From assembly GCA_005503215.1 (NCBI GenBank), contig SCNS01000035.1, positions 1 through 33,580 of the forward strand: a stretch of 33,580 nucleotides of DNA, read 5' to 3'. Shown here in pieces: positions 7,280-15,616 of this stretch; the first letter of the stretch is position 1; every line of letters starts with the position of its first letter. Under the pieces are notes generated by a model. It searched no databases. It was not told the origin of the DNA and saw only the letters and a list, made by a program, of their open reading frames with translations. The position numbers and the translations under genes are program-made. The DNA is from Sphingomonadaceae bacterium 3R27C6. Its GTDB lineage: Bacteria; Pseudomonadota; Alphaproteobacteria; Sphingomonadales; Sphingomonadaceae.

Positions 7280-8683
7280 TCAATCCCCCGTCAGAATCCG
7301 GTCGACGAGCTGTTTCACCGTTGGGGTGAAGTTGTTCGAGTAAAAGGGATCGGTCTTGAAATTGAATGCGGCGTGGCCCGCAAACATCAGATTTTGCTCG
7401 GGATCGCCGCCGTGCGCGATGTCCTGCAGCGTCTTCTGGATACAGAAGCTGCGCGGATCGGCGAGGTAGCCGGTGGTGTAATCGTCATGATCCTTCCACG
7501 ACGAAAAACCGCAGTGCGAAAGGCAGCCCATGCAATCGGTCTGGTCCTTGCGGATCACCGCCTTGTCGGCTTCGGTCACGAACACGACCGTATTGTCGGG
7601 CGTCTTCAGCGCCTCGGTATAGCCTTCGGCCGCCCAATCGCGGGCGCGGGCGCGGTCATGCGGGGTGACCCAGAAATTCTTGCCCTTCACCCCGACGTCG
7701 AGCTGGACGATATGATCGCCGGCTTCCTGCTTCGAATAGGGAATCTGGCGCTCCGAGCGCGCTTCGAGGTCGCGCAGGAACGGGGTGCGCACCGCGCTGG
7801 AATAGAAGCCCGTCGGCGAAAAACGGTGGAGCAGCACGTCGCCGTCGTCGAGCGTGCGGAGACGGTCCTTCCACGCCTGCGGGATCGGGCTTTCCTCGGT
7901 GAGCAGCGGCCGGGTTCCGAACTGGAAGACGATCTGGCCGAGTTCGGGATTGTCGATCCAATTATCCCAGTCGCGCAGATACCAGACGCCGCCCGCCATC
8001 ACGATCGGCACGCTGTCGGCAATCCCTTCGGCGCGCATCGTTTCGCGTAGCGCCGCGACGCGGGGATAGGGATCCTGCGGGACGAGCGGGTCTTCGGCGT
8101 TTGACAGGCCGTTATGGCCGCCGGCAAGCCACGGATCCTCGTAAACCACCGCGCCCAGCAGATGCGGGACCTTGTGATAGGCGCGCTTCCATAGCGCGCG
8201 AAAGGCGCGCGCCGAGCTGATGATCGGGAGGTACATGACATTGTGGCGCTCGGCGATTTCGCTGAGCTTGTAAGGCATGCCCGCGCCGCAGGTGACGCCG
8301 GCGATCTTGCCCTTGGTCCGTGCGAGCACGCCCTCGAGGATCTGCTGCGCGCCGCCCATTTCCCAGAGCACGTTGATGTTGATCGCGCCCTTGCCGCCCG
8401 ACATCTCATACGCGCGCTCGACCTGCGCGACCGCGCCGTCGATGCCATATTGGATCAGCTCTTCGTGGCGCTCCTTGCGCGTCAGTGAATGATAAACCTG
8501 CGGAATGATCTTGCCTTCGGCGTCATAGCTGTCGGCGTTGACCGCCGACACGGTGCCGATCCCGCCCGCAGCGGCCCATGCGCCGCTCGACATATGGTTG
8601 GTCGCCGAAACACCTTTTCCACCCTCGACCAGCGGCCAGACTTCGCGTCCGCCGTAAAGGATGGGCTTCAAACCTTTGAACAT
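7280..8683 (-). CDS. nitronate monooxygenase-like flavoprotein with C-terminal Cys cluster
   Basis: A 467-residue FMN-dependent TIM-barrel enzyme of the nitronate monooxygenase / 2-nitropropane dioxygenase family. Flavin-binding landmarks include SSGAWAAAGGIGTVSA (about 32-47), GVTCGAGMP (129-137), IVMAGGVW (227-234) and QFGTRP (254-259). Classical members are about 320-370 residues; this one carries roughly 100 extra C-terminal residues with Cys384-x2-Cys387-x3-Cys391 and Cys414, a pattern able to bind a metal or Fe-S cluster. The in-frame region upstream to 8770 is excluded because ATG 8683 has GGAGAGAAAGAG in front and begins the conserved MFKGLKPILYGG. Substrate unknown; family members oxidise alkyl nitronates or act as enoyl-ACP reductase relatives. 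Confidence 0.85.
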   Translation of the reverse strand: MFKGLKPILYGGREVWPLVEGGKGVSATNHMSSGAWAAAGGIGTVSAVNADSYDAEGKIIPQVYHSLTRKERHEELIQYGIDGAVAQVERAYEMSGGKGAININVLWEMGGAQQILEGVLARTKGKIAGVTCGAGMPYKLSEIAERHNVMYLPIISSARAFRALWKRAYHKVPHLLGAVVYEDPWLAGGHNGLSNAEDPLVPQDPYPRVAALRETMRAEGIADSVPIVMAGGVWYLRDWDNWIDNPELGQIVFQFGTRPLLTEESPIPQAWKDRLRTLDDGDVLLHRFSPTGFYSSAVRTPFLRDLEARSERQIPYSKQEAGDHIVQLDVGVKGKNFWVTPHDRARARDWAAEGYTEALKTPDNTVVFVTEADKAVIRKDQTDCMGCLSHCGFSSWKDHDDYTTGYLADPRSFCIQKTLQDIAHGGDPEQNLMFAGHAAFNFKTDPFYSNNFTPTVKQLVDRILTGD

Positions 8684-8732
8684 TCTAAATCTCTTTCTCT
8701 CCACCGGCCGCGTCTCGCATCCCGGCCCCCTT

Positions 8733-8759
8733 GGCCGTTTCCGTAAGCGGAACACGGCC
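8733..8759 (-). terminator. hairpin between glycosyltransferase and flavoprotein genes
   Basis: An 11-bp stem (GGCCGT plus TTCCG pairing across a 4-nt loop, with one bulged base) lies between the glycosyltransferase stop codon and the flavoprotein start. No T-run follows on the minus strand, so it could be a weak terminator, an RNA-stability element or an attenuator. Confidence 0.4.
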
Positions 8760-8782
8760 GTGAAAGTCAATGGGCGCGCCGC

Positions 8783-9925
8783 CTAGTCCCCGGAGAAAAG
8801 GCGGCGGCCTGCAAGCGCCCGACCATAGAGATTTTCATAGGCGGCGACCATGGTTGTTTCGTCGAAGTGCTCGGCAGCGATGCGCCGGTTCGCCGCGCCA
8901 ACCTGCGCACGCAGCGTCGCGTCGCGCGCGAATTCGGCCAGCGCCGCGCGGAACCCGGCTTCGTCCGCCGCAATGAAACGGCGATTTTCCGCAGCCACCA
9001 TCGCCGCGACATCGCCGACCTCGGGACTGACCACCGGCAGCCCCGCCGCCATCGCCTCGATCACCGCAATCGGCGCCTGTTCGCTCTGCGACGACAGCGC
9101 CAGCATGTCGAAATGACCAATCCAGCGCGCGGGTTCGGCCATGAAGCCCGGCATCACCAGCCGCTCGCCCATCCCGCAAGCCGCAGCTTCGGCCGCAATC
9201 GCGGCGCGTTCGGGCCCCTCGCCAACGATGACCAGCCGGACATTGGCGGGCAGCGTCGCGACCGCGCGGACGAGCCGCGGCAGATCCTTGACCTTGCGCA
9301 GCCCGGCGACGGTGCCGATCACCACCTCGCCCTCGCGCCGTTCCAGCCCCGCAATCGCGACCGAGGGCCTGGCTTCATAGGCCCCGGTGTCGATGCCGTT
9401 ACGGATCAGTACCGTGCGCCGCCGTGCGCCCCATTCGTCCGCGGCGATCCGCTCGAGCAGCGTCGAGGGCACAACCAGCGCCTCGGCGGTCGGCAGCGCA
9501 AGGCGGCGAAAGCCGTTCCGCTTCCAGTTTCGCCGGACGCTCTCGTCCTCGTTAAAGCCGTCTTCATGGTGAATCAGCGGCGGCAGGTCGCGAAATGGCG
9601 CCAACAACCGGTGTGCCATCACCCCGTCCATCGACCCCCAATTATAGCTGAGGATTAGGTCGAATTGCCGCATATAGCGTACAAGATCGCGGTAGCGCGC
9701 GGGTCCGGGCTTGCCATGCAGCGCGGGCGCGTGGACCGGAAACGCAACGTCGATCCCCGGATCGATCGCATCGCGCGCGCCCAAAGCCTCGGGCACCGCC
9801 GACAGGATGGTATGGCGTGCGCGTGCGCCCATCAAATTCATCAAGCGGACGGCGCGCGCCTCCTTCCCGCCCAGCGAGAAGCTCGAATGGAGATGGAGCA
9901 GACGAACGGGACGGCTGCCGGTCAC
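8783..9925 (-). CDS. glycosyltransferase family 4 protein
   Basis: A 380-residue GT-B fold glycosyltransferase. The N-terminal domain opens with LLHLHSSFSLGGKEARAVRLM, the usual GT4 beta1-loop with GGxE-like glycines. The C-terminal donor domain holds VIGTVAGLRKVKDLPRLVRA, RLVIVGEGPERAAI and the EX7E motif in SEQAPIAVIEAMAAGLPVV, the retaining GT4 signature. It starts with GTG, overlapping the stop of the upstream hydrolase by 4 bp (GTGA), so the pair is translationally coupled. The acceptor is unknown; no polysaccharide cluster surrounds it. Confidence 0.9.
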   Translation of the reverse strand: MTGSRPVRLLHLHSSFSLGGKEARAVRLMNLMGARARHTILSAVPEALGARDAIDPGIDVAFPVHAPALHGKPGPARYRDLVRYMRQFDLILSYNWGSMDGVMAHRLLAPFRDLPPLIHHEDGFNEDESVRRNWKRNGFRRLALPTAEALVVPSTLLERIAADEWGARRRTVLIRNGIDTGAYEARPSVAIAGLERREGEVVIGTVAGLRKVKDLPRLVRAVATLPANVRLVIVGEGPERAAIAAEAAACGMGERLVMPGFMAEPARWIGHFDMLALSSQSEQAPIAVIEAMAAGLPVVSPEVGDVAAMVAAENRRFIAADEAGFRAALAEFARDATLRAQVGAANRRIAAEHFDETTMVAAYENLYGRALAGRRLFSGD

Positions 9926-10827
9926 GCGGCGGGCAATTCCGCCGCCCAGGCATCAATCGCGGCGCGCGCTTCGGCTTCGTCCATCGTCGGCGCATGCCCG
10001 ACCCCGGGCACTTCGACCAGCCGCGCGCGCGGGAGTTCGGCGACCATCTTTTCGCCTGCCGACCGCGCGAGAATGTCCGACAGTTCGCCGCGCAGGATCA
10101 GCAGCGGAACATCGCCCAGCGCGCGGTACACCGGCCACAGGTCCATCGCGGCATCGCCGCCGCCTGGGACGCGCAGCGGCGCCGCGATCTGCTTGTCATA
10201 GTCGGTGACGATGCGGCCTTCGGCGGTCAGCCGATGCGTGCGCTTGGTCAGCCGCAGCCAGTCGTGGATTTCATACCCCGGATAGACCGCGCCATTGAGT
10301 TCGGCGAACGCGCGCGCCGCATGCATCCACGTCGGCTGACTACCGCCCGCGCCGATATAGTCGCGGATTCGCTCCAGCCCCGCGGTCTGGAGTTCGGGGC
10401 CGACATCGTTCAGCACCGCGCCGACGATCCGCCCCGGCAGCGCCGCCGCCAGCAGCATCGCGACCAGCCCGCCGAGCGAGGTGCCGATCGCCGCAAAGCG
10501 TCCGATGGCAAGCTCGTCCAGCATCGCGACGACGTCCTGCACATAGGTCAGCGGGACATAGGTCATCGGATCCTTGGCAAAGGCGCTTTCGCCGCGCCCG
10601 CGGAATTCGATCACGATAACCTTGCGATATTGCGCGACATGCGGCGCGAGATCCTCGAAATCGCGGACATTGCGCGCGAGGCCCGGCATGCACAGGATCG
10701 GCGGTGCGCTTTCGCTGCCTTCAGGCCCGGCATAGACGCGCGCGTGCAGCCGGACGCCGTCGGACGACCACCAATAGTGGTCCGACCAGTCGCGGTGCCC
10801 ATCCTGCTTTGCATCCTGCTGGGCCAA
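9922..10827 (-). CDS. alpha/beta-fold hydrolase
   Basis: A 301-residue alpha/beta hydrolase. The triad is readable: nucleophile Ser117 in GTSLGG, acid Asp251 in RGELSD and His278 in GVGHAPT. LCMPGLARN (about 45-53) supplies the oxyanion region (HG-like) and EFRGRGES follows it. No signal peptide, so cytoplasmic; the substrate is unknown. The first in-frame start is a TTG at 10827 preceded by AAGGGGA at suitable spacing; the next Met lies inside the hydrolase core, so TTG is accepted. It is the first gene of a two-gene unit with the glycosyltransferase and is divergent from astD. Confidence 0.88.
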   Translation of the reverse strand: MAQQDAKQDGHRDWSDHYWWSSDGVRLHARVYAGPEGSESAPPILCMPGLARNVRDFEDLAPHVAQYRKVIVIEFRGRGESAFAKDPMTYVPLTYVQDVVAMLDELAIGRFAAIGTSLGGLVAMLLAAALPGRIVGAVLNDVGPELQTAGLERIRDYIGAGGSQPTWMHAARAFAELNGAVYPGYEIHDWLRLTKRTHRLTAEGRIVTDYDKQIAAPLRVPGGGDAAMDLWPVYRALGDVPLLILRGELSDILARSAGEKMVAELPRARLVEVPGVGHAPTMDEAEARAAIDAWAAELPAA

Positions 10828-10972
10828 TATGGCACGTCCCCTTGTTCGGCGTTGGCTCGCCCCGGCAAGCGGGACTCATCTCAGCGTCTATCGCCAACCA
10901 CGCCGCGTGGTGCAAGCAATCCGTCGCCACAGGTTGCCGCCACCCCCTTTCGCCGATAAGAGCCGAGCGACC

Positions 10973-12418
10973 ATGAGCGAGACCCTGCTTTCCTTCGAAC
11001 CCGCAACCGGCGAAGAGCTTTGGCGCGGTCCGGTCAGCAATATCGACGACGAGGTCGCGATCGCGCGCCGGGCATGGCCCGAATGGGCCGCAAAGCCCGT
11101 GTCGTTCCGCACCGAAACGCTGCGCCGCTTCGTCGACCGCGTGAAGGCCGAGGGCGAGGCGTTCGCCGACCTGATCGCGCGCGAAACCGGAAAGCCGCTC
11201 TGGGAAGCGCGCACCGAGGTCGAATCAGTCTGTAACAAGGTCGATATTTCGGTCAAAGCCTATGCCGAGCGCACCCCCAATCGCCGTATCGAGGGCGCGA
11301 TGGGGCTGCGCAACGCGGTGCGACACAAACCGCACGGCGCGCTCGCGGTGCTCGGCCCCTATAATTTTCCCGCCCACCTGCCGAACGGCCATATCGTCCC
11401 CGCGCTGATCGCCGGCAATTCGGTGCTGTTCAAACCGTCCGAAAAGACCCCGGCGGTGGGCGCCAAGCTCGTCGAGCTGTTCCACAGCGCGGGCGTGCCG
11501 CAAGAGGTGCTGCGCCTGATCGTCGGCGGCCCGGAAACGGGCAAGGCGCTCGCGGGGCATGAGGGCATCGACGGGCTGCTCTTCACCGGCTCGGCGCGCA
11601 CCGGCCTCGCGCTCAACCGCCAGTTCGCGGGCCAGCCGGGCAAGATGCTCGCGCTCGAAATGGGCGGCAACAACCCGATCGTCGTGTGGGACACCGCCGA
11701 CATCCGCACCGCGGCGATCATCGTCGTCCAGTCGGCCTTCCTCAGCGCCGGACAGCGGTGCAGCAATGCGCGGCGCCTGATCGTCCGCGACAGCCTTGCC
11801 GACAAGCTCATCGAGGAGGTTTGCGGCCTTGCGAACCGGTTGATCGTCGACCATCCGCACGCCGACCCCGCGCCCTATATGGGCCCGGTGATCGACAATG
11901 AGGCCGCCGACGGCCTGACCGAAAGCTTCCTGATCCTGATGTCGAACGGCGGCAAGGTGATCCGCCACATGACCCGCCCCGTCGCGGGCCGGCCCTTCCT
12001 GACCCCCGGCATCATCGACGTCACCGCGATGCCCGAGCGCCCCGATATCGAACTGTTCGGCCCGCTGCTCCAGGTGGTCCGCGTCGACAGTTTCGAGGCT
12101 GCGATCGCCGAGGCGAACAACACCGCTTTCGGCCTGTCGGCGTCGCTGATCGGCGGCACGCCGCAGCTTTACGACCAGTTCTGGGCCAATGCGCGCGCGG
12201 GCGTGATCAACTGGAACCGCCCGACCAATGGCGCCTCCTCGGCCGCGCCGTTCGGCGGAATCGGCCTGTCGGGCAATCACCGGCCCAGCGCCTTCTACGC
12301 CGCCGACTATTGCGCCTATCCGGTGGCGTCGGCCGAAAGCGATACGATGCGCGCCTCGATCGGCATCGGGCTACGCGATCCCGAGGGCTCGCAACTGGTG
12401 ACCAAGAACTACCTTTAG
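10973..12418 (+). CDS. astD: succinylglutamate-semialdehyde dehydrogenase
   Basis: A 481-residue aldehyde dehydrogenase closely resembling AstD, which oxidises N-succinylglutamate 5-semialdehyde to N-succinylglutamate in the arginine succinyltransferase (AST) pathway. Key residues: Asn131 (GPYNFPAHLPNGH), Glu229 (LEMGGNNPIVVWD) and Cys263 (SAGQRCSNARR). The MGGNNP and PAHLPNGHIVPAL strings are characteristic of AstD against other ALDHs. ATG 10973 is chosen because the conserved N-terminus begins there; the upstream in-frame stretch is non-homologous filler. The ribosome binding site is weak. No astA, astB or astE is present in the window, so the rest of the pathway must be elsewhere or the enzyme has another role. 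Confidence 0.9.
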   Translation: MSETLLSFEPATGEELWRGPVSNIDDEVAIARRAWPEWAAKPVSFRTETLRRFVDRVKAEGEAFADLIARETGKPLWEARTEVESVCNKVDISVKAYAERTPNRRIEGAMGLRNAVRHKPHGALAVLGPYNFPAHLPNGHIVPALIAGNSVLFKPSEKTPAVGAKLVELFHSAGVPQEVLRLIVGGPETGKALAGHEGIDGLLFTGSARTGLALNRQFAGQPGKMLALEMGGNNPIVVWDTADIRTAAIIVVQSAFLSAGQRCSNARRLIVRDSLADKLIEEVCGLANRLIVDHPHADPAPYMGPVIDNEAADGLTESFLILMSNGGKVIRHMTRPVAGRPFLTPGIIDVTAMPERPDIELFGPLLQVVRVDSFEAAIAEANNTAFGLSASLIGGTPQLYDQFWANARAGVINWNRPTNGASSAAPFGGIGLSGNHRPSAFYAADYCAYPVASAESDTMRASIGIGLRDPEGSQLVTKNYL

Positions 12419-12460
12419 GCCACCCCAATTTTACCTTCACCGGTGTCAAAAAAGCCTGCT

Positions 12461-12489
12461 TTGCCATGCGCGGGCCGGACGACCATCTA
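12461..12489 (+). promoter_or_regulatory. candidate promoter of the sulfate reduction operon
   Basis: TTGCCA (12461-12466), a 17-bp spacer and CATCTA (12484-12489) end 6 nt before the ATG of the SUMT gene. There is no Shine-Dalgarno sequence at that ATG, which would fit a leaderless start as proposed for the gene at 5861. The -10 match is poor, so confidence is low. No riboswitch-like structure is evident in the 77-bp gap after astD. Confidence 0.25.
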
Positions 12490-12495
12490 CGGTGC

Positions 12496-13284
12496 ATGGA
12501 AAAGACTCTCCCTCCTGCAGGCAAGCTGTGGCTCGTCGGCGCCGGTCCCGGCGATCCCGACCTGCTCACGCTGCGCGCCGCGCGGCTGCTCGAAAGCGCC
12601 GACCTCGTCGTCCACGACGGGCTTGTCGGCGAGGGCGTGCTCGCGCTGATCCCGGCGCATGTCGAGCGCATCAGCGTCGCGAAACAGCGCAGCCGCCACA
12701 CGATGAAGCAGAATCTCATCAACGAACTGCTCGTGCGCGAAACGCTCGCCGGCAAACAGGTCGTGCGCCTCAAGGGCGGCGACCCCTTCATTTTCGGCCG
12801 TGGCGGCGAGGAACTCGACGCCGCGCGCCAAGCGGGCGTCGCGTGCGAAACCGTCCCCGGCATCACCGCTGCGGCGGGCTGCGCGGCGCAGGCGGGCCTC
12901 CCCCTCACCCACCGCGAGGATGCGAGCGCGGTCAGCTTCGTCGCCGGCCAGTGCAAGGATCTGACCGATCAGGACTGGTCGGGGCTCGCGGGGCACGGCC
13001 GCACGCTCGTCATCTACATGGGCCTCGCGACCGCGTCGGCGATCACCGACAAGCTGATCGCCGATGGCGTTTCGCCCGGCCTGCCCGTTGCGGTGATCGA
13101 GCGCGGCACGACCGCCGATGCGCGCGTCCTTCGCACGCTGCTCACCGACCTCGGCGACCTTGTCGTCCGCGAAAAAGTGCAAAGCCCCTCGCTCATCATC
13201 GTCGGCAAGGTCGCGGCGCGCGCCGATGCGCTCGACTGCCTCGGCGCGCCGGGCGTCGCCGCTCAAATAAGGGATTTCACATGA
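12496..13284 (+). CDS. cobA: uroporphyrinogen-III C-methyltransferase (SUMT)
   Basis: A 262-residue SAM-dependent methyltransferase that converts uroporphyrinogen III to precorrin-2, the branch point to siroheme. It contains the tetrapyrrole methylase motifs VGAGPGDPDLLTLRA (14-28), VRLKGGDPFIFGRGGEE (90-106) and the PGITAAAGCAAQAGLPLTHR region. It is SUMT alone, not the CysG fusion: no dehydrogenase/ferrochelatase domain. In this position it supplies siroheme to the sulfite reductase two genes downstream. The stop overlaps the next start (ATGA). ATG 12466 is also in frame, but 12496 starts just before the conserved first strand. Confidence 0.93.
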   Translation: MEKTLPPAGKLWLVGAGPGDPDLLTLRAARLLESADLVVHDGLVGEGVLALIPAHVERISVAKQRSRHTMKQNLINELLVRETLAGKQVVRLKGGDPFIFGRGGEELDAARQAGVACETVPGITAAAGCAAQAGLPLTHREDASAVSFVAGQCKDLTDQDWSGLAGHGRTLVIYMGLATASAITDKLIADGVSPGLPVAVIERGTTADARVLRTLLTDLGDLVVREKVQSPSLIIVGKVAARADALDCLGAPGVAAQIRDFT

Positions 13285-13577
13285 AGCTGCTCACGGGCAA
13301 TGACCTGAAAACAGGATTTGTCACCTGGTGGACCGGTGCCGACTGGTCCCTGCATATCGAGGACGCCGCCGACGTCGGCGAGGCGGGCGAGGCGATCCTC
13401 GCCGCCGAGGAAGGCGCGCGCCGCGTCAACGCCCCCTATATCATCAACGGCGAGCAAACCGCCGACGGCCCGCGCCCCGCGCACATCAAGGACCGTATCC
13501 GTGCATTGGGGCCGACCGTGCGCCCCGACCTGACATTGAAACCCGCCGATCCCGCGGCCGGCGACTGGGTGATCTGA
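13281..13577 (+). CDS. DUF2849-family protein of the sulfite reductase operon
   Basis: A 98-residue cytoplasmic protein, MKLLTGNDLKTGFVTWW at the start and PHI-like INGEQTADGPRPAHIKDRIRALGPTVRPDL in the second half. It matches my memory of DUF2849, a small family found between SUMT and cysI in alphaproteobacteria; its biochemical role is not established. It contains no Cys, so it cannot itself hold a cluster, and a structural or assembly role toward the siroheme enzyme is a guess. It overlaps SUMT by 4 bp and is separated from cysI by 1 bp, so it is tightly coupled. Confidence 0.85.
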   Translation: MKLLTGNDLKTGFVTWWTGADWSLHIEDAADVGEAGEAILAAEEGARRVNAPYIINGEQTADGPRPAHIKDRIRALGPTVRPDLTLKPADPAAGDWVI

Positions 13578-13578
13578 C

Positions 13579-15210
13579 ATGTATAAATATGACGAATATG
13601 ACCATGCGATGGTCGACGCGCGCGTCGCCGAATTCAGCGATCAGGTGCGCCGCCGCCTCGCGGGCGAGATCACCGAGGATCAGTTCAAGCCGCTGCGGCT
13701 GATGAACGGCCTCTATCTCCAGTTGCACGCCTATATGCTGCGCGTCGCGGTGCCGTACGGGACGCTCGACAGCCGCCAGATGCGCATGCTCGCGCACATC
13801 GCGCGCAAGTACGATCGCGATTACGGCCATTTCACCACCCGCCAGAATATCCAGTATAACTGGATCAAGCTCGAGGACGCGCCCGCGATCCTCGAAGATC
13901 TCGCGTCGGTCGAAATGCACGCGATCCAGACGAGCGGCAATTGCATCCGCAACATCAGCTCGGACCAGTGGGCCGGCGCCGCCGCCGACGAAATCACCGA
14001 CCCGCGCCCATGGGCCGAACTGCTGCGCCAGTGGTCTAGCTTCCACCCCGAATTCAGCTATTTGCCGCGCAAGTTTAAAATCGCCGTGATCGCGGCCGAC
14101 GAAGACCGCGCCGCGATGCGCCTCCACGACATCGGCATCCAGATCGTCGAGAAGGACGGGCAGCACGGCGCCGCCTTCTACGTCGGCGGCGGCATGGGCC
14201 GCACCCCGATGATCGCGCCGCTGATCAAGGATTTCGTGCCGCTCGACGATATGCTGAGCTACGCCGAGGCATGCCTGCGCGTGTACAACCGCTATGGCCG
14301 CCGCGACAATATCTACAAGGCGCGCATCAAGATCCTGATCCACGAACTCGGCGCCGACGAATATCGCCGCCAGGTCGAGGAAGAGTTCAAGCATGTAAAG
14401 TCGCTCGGCATCGACCCGCCGAAGGCCGAATTCGACCGCATCGCGGCGCAGTTCGCGCCGCCGCCGCTCGACGCCTCGGCGCCCGACGCGATCGACCGCA
14501 GCGACCCCGATTTCGCGGTCTGGGTCGACCAGAATGTCGCCGCGCACAAGGCGCCGGGCCATGCGATCGTCAACATCAGCCTGAAGCCTATCGGCGGCAT
14601 CCCCGGCGATGCCAGCTCGGCGCAGATCGACCTGATGGCCGACCTCGCCGAGAAATATAGCCACGACGAGCTGCGCGTCACCCATGCGCAGAACATCGTG
14701 CTGCCGCACGTCCGCAAGGCCGATCTTTACGCCGTGTGGCAGGCGCTCGACGCCGCGGGGCTCGCAACGCCGAATCTCGACCTGATCAGCGATATCATCG
14801 CCTGCCCGGGACTCGATTATTGCAGCCTCGCCAACGCGCGCTCGATCCCGGTCGCGCAGAAAATCGCGACGCGTTTTTCGGACCTCGGCCGCCAGAAGGA
14901 ACTGGGCGAACTCAAGCTCAAGATTTCGGGCTGCATCAACGCCTGCGGTCACCATCATGCCGGCCACATCGGCATTCTCGGCGTCGACCGCAAAGGCACC
15001 GAAAACTACCAGCTGTCGCTCGGCGGATCGGGCGCGGAGGACGTCAGCCTCGGCACGATCACCGGCCCCGGCTTCGACGAGGATGGCGTCGTCGATGCGA
15101 TCGAGCGCGTCACCGACAAATATCTCGCCGAACGCACCGAAGGCGAGCGCTTCGTCGACACCTTCCGCCGCGTCGGCATGGCCCCCTTCAAGGAGGCGAT
15201 CTATGGTTGA
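13579..15210 (+). CDS. cysI: sulfite/nitrite reductase hemoprotein, siroheme and [4Fe-4S]
   Basis: A 543-residue siroheme reductase that carries out the six-electron reduction of sulfite to sulfide for cysteine synthesis. The [4Fe-4S]/siroheme ligands are Cys409-x5-Cys415 (ACPGLDYCS) and Cys452-x3-Cys456 (GCINACGHHHAGH). N-terminal substrate/siroheme residues are in YGHFTTRQNIQYNW (82-95) and the QTSGNCIRN segment (117-125). No flavoprotein partner (cysJ) is nearby, so the electron donor is not identified; ferredoxin or the neighbouring small proteins are options. Genomic position between SUMT/DUF2849 and DUF934/cysH argues for sulfite rather than nitrite. Confidence 0.93.
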   Translation: MYKYDEYDHAMVDARVAEFSDQVRRRLAGEITEDQFKPLRLMNGLYLQLHAYMLRVAVPYGTLDSRQMRMLAHIARKYDRDYGHFTTRQNIQYNWIKLEDAPAILEDLASVEMHAIQTSGNCIRNISSDQWAGAAADEITDPRPWAELLRQWSSFHPEFSYLPRKFKIAVIAADEDRAAMRLHDIGIQIVEKDGQHGAAFYVGGGMGRTPMIAPLIKDFVPLDDMLSYAEACLRVYNRYGRRDNIYKARIKILIHELGADEYRRQVEEEFKHVKSLGIDPPKAEFDRIAAQFAPPPLDASAPDAIDRSDPDFAVWVDQNVAAHKAPGHAIVNISLKPIGGIPGDASSAQIDLMADLAEKYSHDELRVTHAQNIVLPHVRKADLYAVWQALDAAGLATPNLDLISDIIACPGLDYCSLANARSIPVAQKIATRFSDLGRQKELGELKLKISGCINACGHHHAGHIGILGVDRKGTENYQLSLGGSGAEDVSLGTITGPGFDEDGVVDAIERVTDKYLAERTEGERFVDTFRRVGMAPFKEAIYG

Positions 15211-15616
15211 GCATATTCATTCCGACGGCGAAGAACCCGCGGTCACCCTCGACGCCTTCCTGTCGCAATCGAACGCGACCGCGGTGCGGCTCGAACCCGA
15301 TGAGGACGCCCGCGCGCTGATCCCGCATCTCGACCGGCTCGCGCTGATCGAGGTCGCCTTCCCCAAGTTTCGCGACGGCCGCGGCTATTCGTCGGCGCGC
15401 ATCCTCCGCGAGGCGGGCTATGCCGGCGAACTGCGCGCACAGGGCGACGTGCTCGTCGACCAGATCGCCTATATGAAGCGCTGCGGTTTCGACACGTTCG
15501 CGCCCGAAAAGGCGCTGAATCCGGCCGATGTCGAGGCGGCGCTGGCGCGCTGGCCCGAACATTATCAGGGCGCAGCCGACGGTGCGGTGCCGATCTGGAA
15601 GCTGAGGCATGGCTGA
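15203..15616 (+). CDS. DUF934-family protein (sulfite reduction accessory)
   Basis: A 137-residue protein with the DUF934 hallmarks LIEVAFPKFRDGRGYSSARILREAGYAGELRAQGDVLVDQIAYMKRCGFD (about 49-98). The family is nearly always encoded beside siroheme sulfite reductases and is annotated as a probable oxidoreductase accessory; its mechanism is unknown. It starts 8 bp inside cysI. A perfect AGGAGG (15191-15196) within the last cysI codons sits 6 nt before the ATG, the strongest ribosome binding site of the operon, so this protein may be made in excess of CysI. It overlaps cysH by 8 bp. Confidence 0.9.
   Translation: MVEHIHSDGEEPAVTLDAFLSQSNATAVRLEPDEDARALIPHLDRLALIEVAFPKFRDGRGYSSARILREAGYAGELRAQGDVLVDQIAYMKRCGFDTFAPEKALNPADVEAALARWPEHYQGAADGAVPIWKLRHG

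Noticed and set aside
13486..14967. Long open frame (493 codons) antisense to cysI
   Set aside because: Opposite-strand frame of a high-GC gene; its sequence is a low-complexity Arg/Asp/Val mix with no family motif, while cysI is unmistakable.
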